Shown here in pieces: positions 13,801-28,800 of a stretch of DNA of 64,000 nt. Within the stretch, counting starts at the first letter, position 1. Every line of letters begins with the position of its first letter. The notes under the pieces are model-generated. The model was not told the origin of the DNA. It worked only from the letters and a program-made list of their open reading frames with translations, and did no database searches. Both the position numbers and the translations under genes were made by a program. This DNA is from Phorcus lineatus (taxonomy: Eukaryota > Mollusca > Gastropoda > Trochida > Trochidae). The stretch lies in NCBI GenBank assembly GCA_921293015.1, contig OV121081.1:58359022-58423021 (forward strand), written 5' to 3'.

Positions 13801-16800
13801 GTCTAATTTTGTTCTAAGTAATTGTACCTTGACAACAAGTATTCAAAATAGCTGCTTGTGGCTAAGGGCTGGTTTGTTTCAATTGAGACCTGTACCTGAA
13901 TTTGGATAACTAATATTTAAACACTGAAGAGCATGGTACATTCTGAAGAGGGCTCGCTGATTATGAAACATTCAAGCCTCAATGCCAGTGAAGAGTTAAC
14001 ATAATTTCATACAATGCTAATGGAGTGCTAATCCTTAAGTCCACAGTTAAGTTATTTTTACAAATGTCTAAAATGTTAAGACTTGCTAATGTTTGTAGAC
14101 CTTCTTAAAGGCCTTCTGTCATGAAACAAGGTTTTAGGTAACAGATATCTTTCATGAAGTAAAGGGGTTTGTGTCCTGAACCAAGTGCTGAGGCGATTCT
14201 AAGGTCTTTGAGAAACCCTAAGATTGGCATAGCCTTACAGTTGGCATGTGCAGCAGTCTTGACAATACATATACTTGATAACTTTTCTCTTTCTGCCATC
14301 AATTGCTAAAGATTACCAAAATAGCTTCAGATGAAGCATCACCCAGTTGCTTCACCTCCATTCTGGAGCTTCCCCATGTTGAACAAATCTCAGTAGGTAG
14401 GCAGACAGACAGACGGATTAGGCTAATGTCCAGGGATGGGGTATGTAATTGGAAATCTGATCCATGCACTTTGCCTATTGATCTGAATGTCCGTGTACAG
14501 TATTGTAACTGTAGTGCAGATCCCCTAAGGGACAAGAAACCTGAGATGTCTGTTTTCCTCAATCAACCATGCTAAAAGTAGCCAGTTTCTGCCATTAATG
14601 GTCATTAGATGACGCCCATCCCCTAGGGCGTCTTGTCCTCAGTGGTCTGGATCATCCATGCTTCCAGATTAGTCTAATCTTGGTGTGCTGCTGATTCACT
14701 TATTGCTGGTTTGAGTCAGTATGTTAGGTAGGAATCAAGGTACCAACAATCCTTGAGTTTCTTCATTATTGTAAGAATGTTCTCTTTGCTATGCAAATCT
14801 GTTATCCACGAAATATTGCCGTTCTGATCCTAGATTTTGTTTTGGTTGCATGTTGTACTATCTGAAGAAAAAAAATCTAGTTCATGGTTTATTTGATAGA
14901 TTTTAAGGTTTGAAAAGTTTGTGAGATTGATCAGACATTTGTAATGACTTATTTAATGAAGATTATAAGAAGATAGCTGAAAAGTCTTGGAAATGCAGAA
15001 TAACCTTGATGAAGGTCATGGCTTCTTTAGATGAAAGAGATGTTAATCAAATTTTCATTAATAGCCTATAGTGTGACCAGGGAAGTTAAACCTAATGGTT
15101 TGTTAATCTCCTGATCATTTTACTCCAACACGAGATAGATGCCTGCAACATGCACAGACTTGATCAGATGAGAGCAGCCACCCGCCATCAACCCAACCAG
15201 CCTCACTGTTTCAGAATTGATCTGCTTCAGATCTGAGTATGGACAAGTTAAAACATCTTGGTTTTGCTGAGCTCAACTCTAATACAATAGCTGGCGAGTT
15301 CACACGGTCCGTGTTTGTCAGTTGTCATGCAACCGGCCAACCCTCTCTCTGTCTCTCCATCTCTCTCCCTCACTCTGAGCTCTGATGCTTGAGTGGGCTG
15401 CAGTTCCATCTACTTGAGGCTGCAGCCAGGTCTTGGAGCATATGCTCAAGTGAAGCATTAAGTATTTATGTGGAAGGGAGTGTACTTTGTTCCAGGGTCC
15501 ATCTACTGAGGAAGCTTCATGCCTGGATGGCAACAATGATCCTCCTGCTATGTGAAGAACAACAAGACCTTTTCACTCTCTCCTTCCTAAATGTATCTTT
15601 TGTTCTCATGTAGTCAAACAAGTCATGGTCTAACAATAGCCTGTTTAATGATGAAATGAAATATTCGATCGTATGACCCGAGGTTATAGATATCGACTGG
15701 CCAGGCATCGTTCCCTCACATGTTCAAACACCTCCTGATCTCATCATCCACCCGCCTTCCATCTTTGTCCACTGGTCCGCTAAACAAGGGATCAGATAGT
15801 CAATATGTGGCCTAGTCATTCTAATTGCTTTGGATATTTTCCAAATACACATTTACTGCTAGTGAACAATATTGACACTTCACTACCCGCTTCAACCCAT
15901 TAGTAAACCAGGGACAGATCCAGCTCCCTGGGAGTGACTGCAGAGTTGAGGAAACACTTTCACTACCCACAAACCATTATCACTGGGACATCACTTAATC
16001 GAAACCTAGTTCAGTCTTGCGTGAAAATCAGAACACAATGCAGTACATCCCATTGTGTGTTATAGGAAAGGATTTATACAAAGAGTACATGATAGATACA
16101 CGGGTGTGGGTGACTCTGTAATCCAATCTCTCTTCCCACCTGATGAGCTTATGCATCATATATAAACATGGTAATGGCTGCTGCTTTGTACCCTCAGTAC
16201 ATTTCCACAGATACTGATAATGGATTAAACAGTAAACACACATACATACACCCACAATCAATGCTATTGTTAAGTGCCTAAGTAATTTCCCACCACTCCA
16301 TCTACAGCTTAGTGAGTTTGTTGGTGTATCTATTACTTCTATAATGTTCTTCAGAATCATGTTTGAACATGTATGAAGTTATTTTATACTAAAATAGAAT
16401 GTTAATGATAAGTGATTTGACCCATCTTTAGGGTAATCAATGTATAAATACTCTGTTTTGAGATTTCTACTCTAGGTAAATCATGATTCTGGATAATGAT
16501 AAGAATAGAATATTGGAAAGACTCATATATATTAATATTGTAGATGAATAATACACAAGTCCAAAAACATTGAAATGATTGTGTTTGTTTACACAATCTG
16601 CAGCAGTAGAATTCTTGTTCTTTTTTGGAATGAATTCGTTTGTGGAATACGAAACCAAGACCTTCAGAGTAAAGCACTGGTTCAATCACTGAGATCTAAC
16701 TACAAAAATCAGGATTGAACAACTGGTATGTTTAGTCACATAGCTCCAAGACTGATTTTAGCAGAGGTGATGTTTTAGTTCTCATTCCTGTAAAGCTCAA

Positions 16801-19800
16801 ATTGATTAAATTTTTTCAGATAATAGAGCTTATTATTATCATTCAATAGTTAAGATTATCTCCAGATTGATGTCTCGAGATTTGCTGAGCTTATCACATC
16901 CATAATCAGAGTGTTGTTGCTGCAGGATTTGCTTCAATCTCAATGAGCTTCTGTATTTGTACAGTCAAGGCCTAAAACAATGAATCAAGTAAAAATTGCC
17001 TTTGTTTGTGTGAGTAGCCGTAGGGAGGGAGATTTGATTGATCTAATCAGTGCAGAAGTAGAAAGTTGACTGGTGGGGGTTAGACAGGGTTGTTACTAGG
17101 TCTCCTTAGTTTTCTTAGTTTTGGAAAGAAATGACTTTGAAATAACTGTTTTGGATATGTTTTGGCTTTCCTCATCAAAATATCCAATTTGGTTATATTT
17201 CATTTAATAAATCATAGATAAGTTTTAGTTTTTTTTTTGTTTTTGTTTTTTTTAGTTAATCAGTTTGAAATTAAATTCAGTTCCTTGTGGTGTTCACATG
17301 TACAGCAGAACATTTCATTCATTCATTTGCATTTAGAAATTGACAATCCATGTGAAATTCTTTTTTTTTTCTATCTTGATATTTTGAATTTATCTCTCGA
17401 AGAGACATATATTTTTATATGATTTATAATTTGATTATGCAATCAAAGATGATTAAAAACCACTGAAAGAATATTTCTAGTATAATTATAAATAAGTAAA
17501 TATGAAGAAAATTTACAAATAAATAACAATATATTACATATTTTTCATCAGTTGATTCAGCTATAGGAGTATACAAAGTTGAAAACAGGATATGATAAAG
17601 ATTTGTCCTCTACTTGCTTTACCTGAGTTCGTGTTGAAAGTGTGCTTTGTTCTATTACCTGGAATCCAACCTGATTGTCAAGTTGTCCTGGTTTCATGAG
17701 ACAGACCTTGGCCAACAAATGGCCAATATTGTTTCCTTAACGAGCCAGCGGTCCTAGCTAGCCAGACTGGCACCACTGCTCAGCCAGCATCATATCAGCT
17801 TGCCAGCTGCCAAGAAAATGAAATGGATTTTTGATGCCTAGTCGATTCCTAAGTTTATTCTGCCTAGGGGGAAAATTGCCTTTCCTTAGGTCTGGAATTA
17901 ATGGGCATTTTCTTTGTTTAATTGTGGTCTGTGTTAAATTGGAGGCGTTTTTATTTTTTTTAGAAATTCAAAGAGTGTTGGATTAAAAGGTTATCACCTT
18001 TTCACTAAGTAATAGAATTGTTTGGCTGAATCGTCTTCTTTTTATGAAAGTGAATTAGAATGAAAATAAATGAATTGTGATGCACTTTACCTGGTTTGTC
18101 CGGCTTGATAACTGAGGGACCAAAGTCTTTGCATGCCATGGTTATCAATTATTCAGCTATTGCTGCAATGTAATCAACTGTACAGGTGCCTGCTCCCTGG
18201 CAAATTAATAGAAGAGCTGTTGTCAGGATATTAATATTTGGAGCAAGGTGCTACTTGCATGACAACACTTCACACTAAGGTGGGAGGTCATCAGTCTGCC
18301 AGCTGCCCAAAATTTTCTTAATTGTTTGTGCTTAATCAGGGAAACTGTATTGGCCGGCTTGGCACAGTTAGCATGTGTGGAGAAGCTGATAGTACACGTG
18401 CTGGTCCATGTGCCAAAGTAGCGTCCCAGCACTGCTGATAAGATGGGACGACCCAATGGTCTTAGTTATGCTTGGCTACCCATCTGGTGGTGCTGCTTGA
18501 CATGGCTTATTGCAGTTGACTCGAGGAAAAAGTGGCCCAATGAGAGAGGAATAAACTGGCCATTGATTTGCCAAGTCAATTACACTTGAGCTGGATCAAA
18601 GGTACACTAACTGGGACGGAAGCTATAACACTACAGATAGAGGCTGGCACAATCAATGCAGGCCAGTCTAAACACTACCTGCGTAAGTGCCCCTGTCTTT
18701 AGTGGAATGGTTTGCACACCCTATATGCCTGCATTGCTGCAGGCAGACTGTTCATGCATCAAATTTCATTGATTGCATCAAAAACTGCTGCTGCAGTCAG
18801 TTAATCTAATAGCTTGTTTTGAAATTTATAGCAGAAATAAAAATCTGAGATTATTGACTTGCACATGAAATGACTATCATCTTTATTAAATCATTCACGG
18901 TATGTCGACTTGTGAATTATTTGAATTTGTTTCCTTGGAGAGTGTGCAATTCTTTTTTAATGTCTTTCGTTCCTTATGGTTTAAAATGGGGGTCAAGGAC
19001 ATAAATTTCATGACTAAAACTTAGTCAGATATTGTGGAAAATAAAAACAAAAAATAAATGAAGTGAGATAGAGTTCAAATGAAATGGCTTCCTCATTGAA
19101 GAAATATGAGAAGAAACATTTCAGAAAATGTTATTTCTTCACCGCATGATTTGAGTTATTTATAAAACAATGATTGTACAACAAACATGAATGATTACCA
19201 AAACTTTTTCCTGAAATTGAGGATGATATGAAAAATAAGTGATGAGTGAGAGAAATTGTGTTCTGAACTTAGTGAAAATACTGTTGATAAAGCCTAGGAA
19301 TTGGAAGTCTGTATTTCCCATCCTGACTCCTATGTTATGTTATTTATTAAGAAGAATCACTTGACAATGGTAGACATGTATTTCATGTCAATGAAAAAGC
19401 AAAATAATAATTTCCTGGACTGTCTCTCTAACGATCCATCTTGTCTCCAGGTAGAATGAAGCGCCCCCTGGACGAGGGAGGAGACGAGGATGAGGGCACT
19501 TGCTGCGCTCCCAAGAGACAGCGTGGGGAGGGACCCAAGGTGGACCTTCGTGTACTAATTCAGAGCAAGGTACGTTCAACTAAACCATGTTTTTGTGAGA
19601 AATTGTGGTACTAAATGGACAAGATTATGGATTGTCAACTTCTTTACATATGACAGTGAGTCTCCGATTTGTTGTTTAATTGTTGTCAAGTAATAACCTT
19701 TGCTTCACAACATTTTAAGAACCTATTCCAAAATTTGGCTCTATTTCATTAAAGAAATCATCCATGATATTTTGTCATTTCTTGACCAATGTTGACAGAA

Positions 19801-22800
19801 TATTTGAATTAGAACATTGTCACTGATTCTGTTGTTTCACTCGCAAACAAAATCCCAGACATAATAACTAAAACCAAATAATGCTCTATTAGGCTTGTGA
19901 AACAGATGAATACATAGGTCCATGGCTTGACAATTTATGTAAGCAACTAGAATACCGTCAATGTCTTGATTTACCTTGAGCCCACCTGGAGAAAGAGAAA
20001 ATCCTACTGAAAACTCTCAAGTATTCCATTCATCTGATTAAATCAATAGAATTGTCTCCATGAGGAAGTGATTAGCAACTGCTCAACATCATTCTCCATA
20101 TGGCACAAAGAAGCTGTCCTCAGTAATGGGAGGTCTTCAGGACTAGTTTCGCTCTGTCTCCCCACCATTATCAATCATCTCCTATCAACATTTTTCCCCA
20201 TCAGAGAGGTTTCCTCCACTCCTGCTCCATCTCTTCCATAAGGCTCCTCAAAAAGGATTAACTTCCTCTGTGTCTTAGGAATAGTCATGGTCTTACAGTC
20301 GTCAGTTTCCTATTGGAGTATCCGCCCCTCTAAGATGGCATGTTCCTATTGGAGGCTTAAACCAACTGCTGAGTCTTCAGTTAGCTTTGAGCTCTTCAGT
20401 AAGTGTATGCTCCAAATTCAGGGTAATTAATAAATTCCTACTGACAAAACTTCAGATTGATACAATTTTCTTGTCTTGTTGTAGGCATAGTAAAATATCT
20501 GACTGACAAGAAGACCTCACTTTGGTCTTCTGCAGGACGATAAACTTGTCTACAGATATATCTGGACCAATAATGGTCAAGTGACAAATTGAAGGTTCAG
20601 TTTTAACCGTCCAATTACTTGAAGAGAATCCACTGTTACCCCTTTTGGAATAGGCTTCCTAGTGATTATGCATTTGCAATGAATCTAGAAACCTAGAAAA
20701 TAGAAACTTACTTTTAGGAATCAAGACGGCAAGAAGGAATTTTTTAATAATGTTAATTTCAGATTTTGCCAAACAACAGATTTTAGCTTTTAATCTATTG
20801 AAAGAAACCAAATGTTCATCTCCAGTACTTACAACAGTTCATGAAAGTGTGTGTTTAATCTCATCCATCTCCAAAGAATTGTTACTTTGACCCTTGCCAA
20901 AACCATATTGAGCCAACAGTAAACTGTCCTTGGTAGAGACACTTAATAAAGAATTCAAAAGCAGCACATGAATAATTCAGGTAAATGTTCCCCTCAAATT
21001 CATTGAAGCTGTATTCATATTTTCCTTTGTGCTTGCCTCTAAATTAATTGCCGACTGTGGGCGAGTCTGTTGTATTGGTCAACAATGGCTGCAGTAGCAC
21101 AATGGCCGAGACGACTTGCCGTCTGCCTTGAAGCAGAAACATGACTATAAATCAGCACACACAAGACCTTCTGCTAATGGGCAAGGAATGTTTTAGAGAG
21201 CTGAGAGTCTTGTGTATAATTGTGTTACCATTACCTGGGCCGGCTCCCGCCCAGATTGGAAGTTGATGAGGTTGAGCTGAGGCCAACTCTCCCCTTCGTC
21301 CTTCTCCGTGGTCCATTTCCTTTAAAGCTTCGACTCCGCATTGATTGGAAACTTGAAGAGACCATTGTAGCCAGTCTAAGCTATTCAGTCATGCAATGGC
21401 AATTCTACTAATCCCATTTCTTCCTCTCTTCTCAGGCAAACTTAATTTGCTTAAATATTCCTAAGCATATCAATTATATTGGGAAAAACAATTTGAGAAA
21501 TAGTTCTTTTATATTTGGGAATTAAAATGTGAGATTTAATCTATTTCATAATGGTAGGACACCTGGTGATATCTGTCCTTGGTGACCTTGGCTGAGTGTA
21601 CCGACCTTTGGTCATGATAAGGCACAAAGAGAGAAATTAAAGGTTAATCGCACAAAAAACTTGTAGGCACCTTTCTTTCTAAGTAGAAATTATTAATACT
21701 TGATATTAAGAAAAAGTTTGAAAGAAATTTGCAAATATATTTCATGTTTTATATATAAAACTGAGATGGTTAGCTGAACAGTAGTTTAGAGTTAAAGCCT
21801 CCTTCTGAGCATTTGATTTTCTTACAAACACGGTACATATTGTAGAAAACTGGACCCTTGATATTCATATGCTTAAAAAACACCTAAGTTTCTAGACCTA
21901 AAGAGGGTATCCTTATTATCACCAATTTTGTATTTTTAGGTAACTTGCATGGGATAATATTATTATTAGGCCACTTATTGTATTCACTACTTGTGTTAAC
22001 TTTGAAAAAATATGAATTATATCAATAGAATATTTGCTGAAATGTTAATTGAAATTAATTTTACAAGAAGTTCATTGTATTCTGTTTTCTCTTTAGAATG
22101 CGGGAGCCATAATCGGCAAGAGCGGCGTCAACATAAAGCGTCTCCGCAGTGATGTGAGTATAGCAGCCTAAGACAAACCTCTCCTTAAATGTTTCCTCTG
22201 TAGAACATATAAGTGTTCAAATAATGCGATATTAGCCCCTGAAATAAGTTTAAATTTTTTTTCTTCATTCATTCAAAATGAAGCCAAAAGCAGGCCTTTG
22301 TAGATCATATCCATATAACTAATGATTTTATGAGCAGTGTCCAGGTTTCCCGCACAGCTCTACAGATTATTGTTTTGCTGTGACACCCATTTGTTCCCTC
22401 CTAACTTAGGAAAGTAAACCATTTCAATAAAAAAAATCTTCAGAAATCCCTAAAAAATTATCGAAATTGTAAATCAAAAACTGCCTGGACACTGTCTGCA
22501 GAATTGACACCTAGTTTCAATATTTCCATTAAACAATTACCAGTTATTCTGGGTCAGTTCCATCCCCTAGCCTGGGGTCCACAACCTGTTCAGCCAAAGT
22601 AGAACCACATAGGGGCCACTTTAATTTTTAGGGCCGTTTCATGTTCAAGCCCTTTTCATTGATATTGTTTCCATGCTTCTTATTTTCACATAATCTTCGA
22701 TAATGACATGCCTTTTTATTTTCTCAGACTGAGTACATAACAGAATGTCTAAGTATGCTACTAGCCCGTATACTACTACTACTACTACATCTGAAATGTA

Positions 22801-25800
22801 GAAGATCTGATAATTATTTTGTACCCTTCCTTCCTCCTCGCCACCCCAAACTCTCGCCCGTTCGCCCCGCCGCCCGCCCATCAAACAATGGCCTTGACCC
22901 TGATTGTCTGAATGTCCTTGACATGGAATCATGGTTCGCCCTCTGAAGTTCAAAGCCACAGTAACGGTACCAGATAGCGACGGTCCGGAACGGTATGAAC
23001 CCTGTCTACCTACATCATTGGTTAATCGATCCCACTCGCTCGATTGCTAGTCCATATCTCACTCACTCACTCTTTTTATCTCTCCCATGCCCGAAAAGCT
23101 TGGGAGACTTTCCTTCTGGGGGTCATCATCCACTTAGGAGAAAGCCATTAATCCCTAAAGATGCCAGATAATCCCTCTTGGTTTAAATTGGATTATTTTA
23201 TCCCCGAGTTCTGGACCGGACTTTTTGTGACCAATATATGAGAACAGATACTTATACTTTCAACTTTCAGTGTACTGTTCACATCATGCTTAACTTTTAC
23301 CCGTAAGAAAAAACTCTTGCATGATAAAACATACAAAAATTTCATAATAATTTTTCTGTAACTTCTTTTCACTTTCATTAATGTAATATTTAAAGTATAT
23401 GACTCCAATTAATTTAGATGTGTAACTATTCTGTTGGTGTTGTGGTTGGTGCATGTTGTGGTATGATGTGACCTTGACCTCTGACCTTCATGGATGTTTC
23501 AGTATCCTGTCCATAAGTGCCGACCTTGGGACTGTATTGGAGTGTATTCTTGATGTCATTCCCAACTTGGAGGAGGTATGTACATATCCGTATCAGGGTT
23601 TTAAAACGTTGCATGTTCAATGTCACTGACCTACAAAATTTTATCTTTCCCTTACACAAAAATTCACCAAAATTACTTCTTTTTTTTAAGTTTTAAACAT
23701 TAATGTTGTCTTCGATTTCATAAGAAGCTCGGTGACAAATTTTAGAAACTTGCTGTTCGTTGCAGTACAAGAATCAGGAGGACATGGACTTCGACTGTGA
23801 GATGCGTATGTTGGTCCACCAGAGTCAGGCCGGCTGCATCATCGGACGTGCCGGCTTCAAGATCAAAGAGCTCAGAGAGGTAGGCTGCCACTATATTGCT
23901 GTCATGTTGCAATTTTGCTTGTCAATTTTGTCACTAAAATTCCAGTTACTCGTTCAGGAACTTAGATCGTTAAGAACAGCTCTCATCAAATACTGGATAA
24001 AACTTTGGCACATAGTATGCTTTTCTCAGAAAAGTTGAAAGATGTTATGTTCAAATGTTATTATTTTGTTTTCAGAAAACTGGAGCTAATATTAAAGTGT
24101 TCTCCCAGTGTTGCCCTCAGTCAACAGACCGAGTGGTGATGATTTCTGGCAAACCCAAGATAGTTGTGGGCTGCATAGAAGAAGTGTTCGAAACACTACA
24201 ACAGGTAAGCTATTGTTGCGGTGGCTGCTGCATATGTCTTATATTACAGTCTCCAGTCCGCATAAAGGGCTCTGTCTAAGACTTACCTTGGTTGAAGCAT
24301 GGACTCTTGATCCTTGCTCTTTCTTTGAAGATACTTGGAATTTCATTGTTGTATTTGTAAACTATCTCCAAGTGAATGATGAGAAATTCCTTTCTTTAAA
24401 TCCGTTAACACCCTTGCCATTTCCATTCTGAAAAATATATGGTCGACCATCTTGTATCACTTTGTGATAATCTAACTTGTATAAAACAAACGAGACAAAA
24501 ACTACAGTGTCAAATTCTAATATCTATCAACAGTGCGCCAATTTCTTATTTCTGTATTATTCAGGCTCCCCCGAAAGGTCCAATCCAGCCTTATGACCCA
24601 CACCACTATGATGAATTCTATGCTCATGAGTATGGAGGCTTCACCTCTGCACAAGGAGGGCGTGGAAAGGGGGGCCCTCGGGGTGCTCCGCCTCCACCTC
24701 CAAGAGGCAACTTCGGCATTCGGGGTGGAAGGTGAGTTGGTTTTAGCTGGCTGCTGGGGATGGATAGTGAGTGGTAACAGATTAGACTTCCAAACAAGAG
24801 ATCTTTGCCTCTTTCATATGTAAAGAACTGTTCTACAACCTGTAGAGTTTGGGTCAAGGAATTGCAGGCTTTCTCTGTGCAATACTACTATCTGCTGAGC
24901 TGCTAGTGAAATAATCTAAAAAAAACTGTCAAATCAACTAGCCTCACTCAGTCTATTGTAACACTTCATTGTATCTTGGAATGAATAAATGAAACCAACT
25001 TCTCTCTTAAGAATTTGTTTGGAAGAATTATCATAATGTTTTTTCTTCCTTAATGAAATATTACATACTCAAACTCAAAGTACGAAATGAACTGCACACT
25101 GAGAAAAAATATTTGTATGTTTCAGAGGCCGAATGGGAGGCATGAATGATTTCAACATGGGGGGAGGCATGAACATGGGATTTGGGAGGGGAGGCCGAGG
25201 CCGAGGTGGGATGATGGGGAGAGGGGGAATGCGTGGAGGCATGGGAGGAGGGATGGGGAACATGGGAGGGATGGACAACGACATGGGCGATATGGGCGGC
25301 GGTAACTTTGGCATGGCTTTCGGTCAGGGCACCAGCAGAGGCAACATGGGAGGCCGTGGAGGCATGAGGTTAGTGTGTGTTGTGCTGTGCTGGTAATGCT
25401 AAGGAACTGTTCTCAATATGAACAAGTTTTTTGACCAATTTGTACATTGCTCTTGAATTATAAATCCCAAATTTACAGTGTCATGCCTTCATGTCATGGC
25501 ACCTGTGAAAATCGGCACATTTTATTATTGATTGCAGAAATGTGATGATATATTAGTTTATAGTTATTTACACTCTGTTTTATGTCAACAAAAGTAAAAA
25601 AATTTGGAAAAGTGTTTTTCTTTATCAAAATACTTAATTCTTTCAATACCAGTCCAATTTAAAGACATTAAATTTCTTCTTGCATGAAATGAGTGAAGAC
25701 ATTATAAATCAAGACTTAATCTAATGTTGTTACAGAGGATCACTGAACGGCAGCATGGGAGGGGGAATGAACCGTGGGGGTGGGGGAGGGTCAGGTGACT

Positions 25801-28800
25801 TCTCCTCGCCCAAGTCTCTCCTGGCTGATGTTGAAGGACAAGGTATGTCACAATTGAATTCATTGGTTTTCTCAACTATCCTTAAGAAGGCTCACTTCAT
25901 CAGGTTAATGGATGTGTATGGGTTTTTATTAAGGCAAAATATTGAGGTAGAGTTGTGTATGATCATTGTCATCTTTTGTTTGATTACTAATGAAATCTTT
26001 CAATTTAATTTTGATAAAATGAACTGGTGCAAGAATATATGATTTAAAGTAAATCTTGATTAATTATGATAATTTTCTACATTTTTTGTGTTTGCTCAGG
26101 TATGGGGGGAGGTTTCAACCAGGGAGGAGGAATGCATGACTTTGGCGATGATATGGTAAGTGTTAGATTTTCTTCATATTTGTAATTAAGTAACACAGTA
26201 ATTTGACAGAATAAGAATGTTACTGAGATGAAACTTGGCAGTTATGAGACATTTTTTATGAACATTGAAAATTCTCAACAAAGTTAACCTCATATCAGAA
26301 AACAACAAGAATTTCTCATTTCAACCAGAACCCTATAGGATTTATTTCTTGGTTTGTAGAGCATCTGCTTATGACAGTTCTAGGATTCTAAACCAGGCAA
26401 CATCATGAGAAAAGACTTCACAAAACAGGAACTGTTGCTTCCTTTATTGGCGCTAAACATAATATGAACAGAAAGATGTGTAAACCGATGCTGCTTGTTA
26501 TATAATTAGATATATCGGAAAATAATATAACATATCTTAATTTTCTTTGACTGAGAGTCAAACAACACCATCCCCAATCGTTAAATGCCCTTTTGCTATG
26601 ATTAGGCTTGGATCCAAGGTGAAGAGCAGACACTCTACAAACTAAGCTACTTCCGTGGTTGATTGACATGGTAGATGTGTTTGTGGGCTCCATGTACTAA
26701 TGACGATGTTGTTTGTTGCAGGGCGGTATGTGTAACCAGGGCATGATGTTCGAGGAGAAAACCAGCTCCACACAAGTAACCATTCCAAAAGATGTGAGTT
26801 GAAAATGGGAAAAAAGCATTATGCTCACATTTCTTAAATGCTCATCACAACATGTAGCATTTTGTTCCATTTGAATAGATCATATTTCTTGTACATGTTA
26901 ATGATCATATTACATAATCTACTGCATGATTTTATAAATTTTAAAGATGGAATTGACTGATGATTAAAACTGTTTATCCAATCCTATAAAAATTCCTAAT
27001 CAAGACATTGAGAAACTTATCAGTTCGAAAATATAAGATTGAAAACCATCAACAAATCTTTCAGATGGCTGGTGCAATCATTGGCAAGGGTGGCAGTCGT
27101 ATCATGGACATCCGACGCCAGTCAAATGCTCAGATAGTGATAGACGAGGCTCTGCCTGGCTCCAATGATCGTATCATCACCATTACCGGCACCCCTGACC
27201 AGATTCAGGGCGCTCAATACCTGCTACAGATGAGGTTGGTTATTTCCCCTTTCTGCTTGTCTGCTGAACCCACTTTCTTACTAACATTGCATGTTCAGCC
27301 AAACAATGTCAGTGCCTTATATGGGGTGGGAACTTTCTGATATGAGCTATTTTAGACGATGTACTTGGCTCTGAATGGTTTTGCTCAACTTGTATGCACA
27401 TCGCTTTCCCTGACTAACATTGGACTATTTTACTTCCATTTCTATTAAGCTTTATTCATTAGGGTTCCCTTATTTTGGAATTATCAAGCCAAAACATTTT
27501 GATGTTAAGTATTAAAAATGTGGGAATTATTTGAGTGACAAACTGTACTGTCAGTACAGTAAAAAAGTACTATAAACTGGCACATTCACAAGTTTGGCTG
27601 AACATTGTGTTTTACCCAATTGAACTAGCACTTCATCAGCTTGGTTCTTGGTTAGAATTATAATCGGGTTTCTTGGTTCTGTTAGTGGCTCATAGTCAGC
27701 ATGAACTAATGCATGGGTTAACATATCGATCCCCTCATTAAGACAGTTGAATGAGATGTTAACATCCTCGTCACTTCTAAAATGTTACTAACTTGTTTCT
27801 TGGCGTGGGAACATCCGATCTATGAAGTTTAAAACTTATGATAGAGGTTGCTATTATAGGTGCTAATTAGTTGCTTTCTAACTTCTGGATTGCCTTTCCT
27901 CTACTACTACCACTACTACTACTACTACCACTACTACTACTACTACTACTTCCCATGGTGATGGATGCTTGCATTTATTAACTCCCAATCTTAGTCTGGA
28001 AGACTAGTGATTTTGTTGTTCGTGAACCTGAAAACAATAAATCACATTCTTCTCTGACTGCGGTTGAGTCTAACAGCCTGTTGCCTGCCTGCCTGCCTGC
28101 CTGATCGATAACCTGCGTGCCTGCCTTCAGCCCTGCCAGTCTAGCCTGCGGGCTCGCTAATATGATGAACTGACTGAAACCTTGAGAAGGGATTGGTTTA
28201 CTTTTGTATTCTGTCATGTCTTGCATGATCTTTCGTGGGCCTGGTGATTAACTTACAGCATCAGTGATGGAGATCTTACTGGTCTAGAGTTTTTGAAGAA
28301 TGGAGATGATTTGTTTTCTTCTCGGATATCTGAGGAAATGTAATCATTGATAGACGTTGCATTGACATCAAGAGGGATTTTTTCAAGCATGAAAATTCAG
28401 AGGCCATTTGATGACAGTTCCATAGATATTGGCAAAGAATGGTTTATATTTATTTAGTGTTGAACAGTTGTATCTCTGCATACAACACAAGATGTTTTAA
28501 TAAGAACAAAAGTAAAGAAAGATTGGTTAAATATCTAGATTTTAATGAAAGTATATTTCAAATCTTATCTGTCGATCTTAAATGTTGGTTGATGTTTAGT
28601 GAATAGATGTTGCACACAGTTGTATCTGTGTATTCAACATAAGATGTTGTGTTATGTTCATAAATAGAGGAAAAGAGTGAAAGGTTGAATATCTAGATGT
28701 TCAGTGAATTAATGTTTCATCAAGTCTTATATTTGGATCTTGTAAAAAAAGGTTGTGATATGTAAGTGTGTGAAGATTTAGCATTTTAATCGTTCAACTG

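Larger units (their letters stand above)
4244..19450 (+). other. HNRNPK: hnRNP K intron 1 (15.2 kb)
   Basis: No convincing gene. It holds the second copy of the 130-bp repeat, a 75-bp tandem array (5985-6310), a SINE (8941-9196), a 34-base G run (10793-10826) and a GC-richer island with a donor site (11640-12158). Other stretches, such as 10850-11100 and 18080-18720, look like single-copy DNA of mixed composition and could hold enhancers, but nothing in them can be named. Confidence 0.75.

Noticed and set aside
14299..14575. Two overlapping open frames of about 90 codons on opposite strands
   Set aside because: Both lie in hnRNP K intron 1 without domains or splice signals; one must be a shadow and probably both are chance.
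24624..25314. Antisense proline-rich open frames opposite hnRNP K exons 8 and 9
   Set aside because: Mirror image of GGM/RGG codons; biased composition keeps the opposite strand open.
27901..28136. CRISPR-like spacing of simple repeats around miR-7
   Set aside because: These are CTA and TGCC microsatellites with no spacers, in animal DNA.
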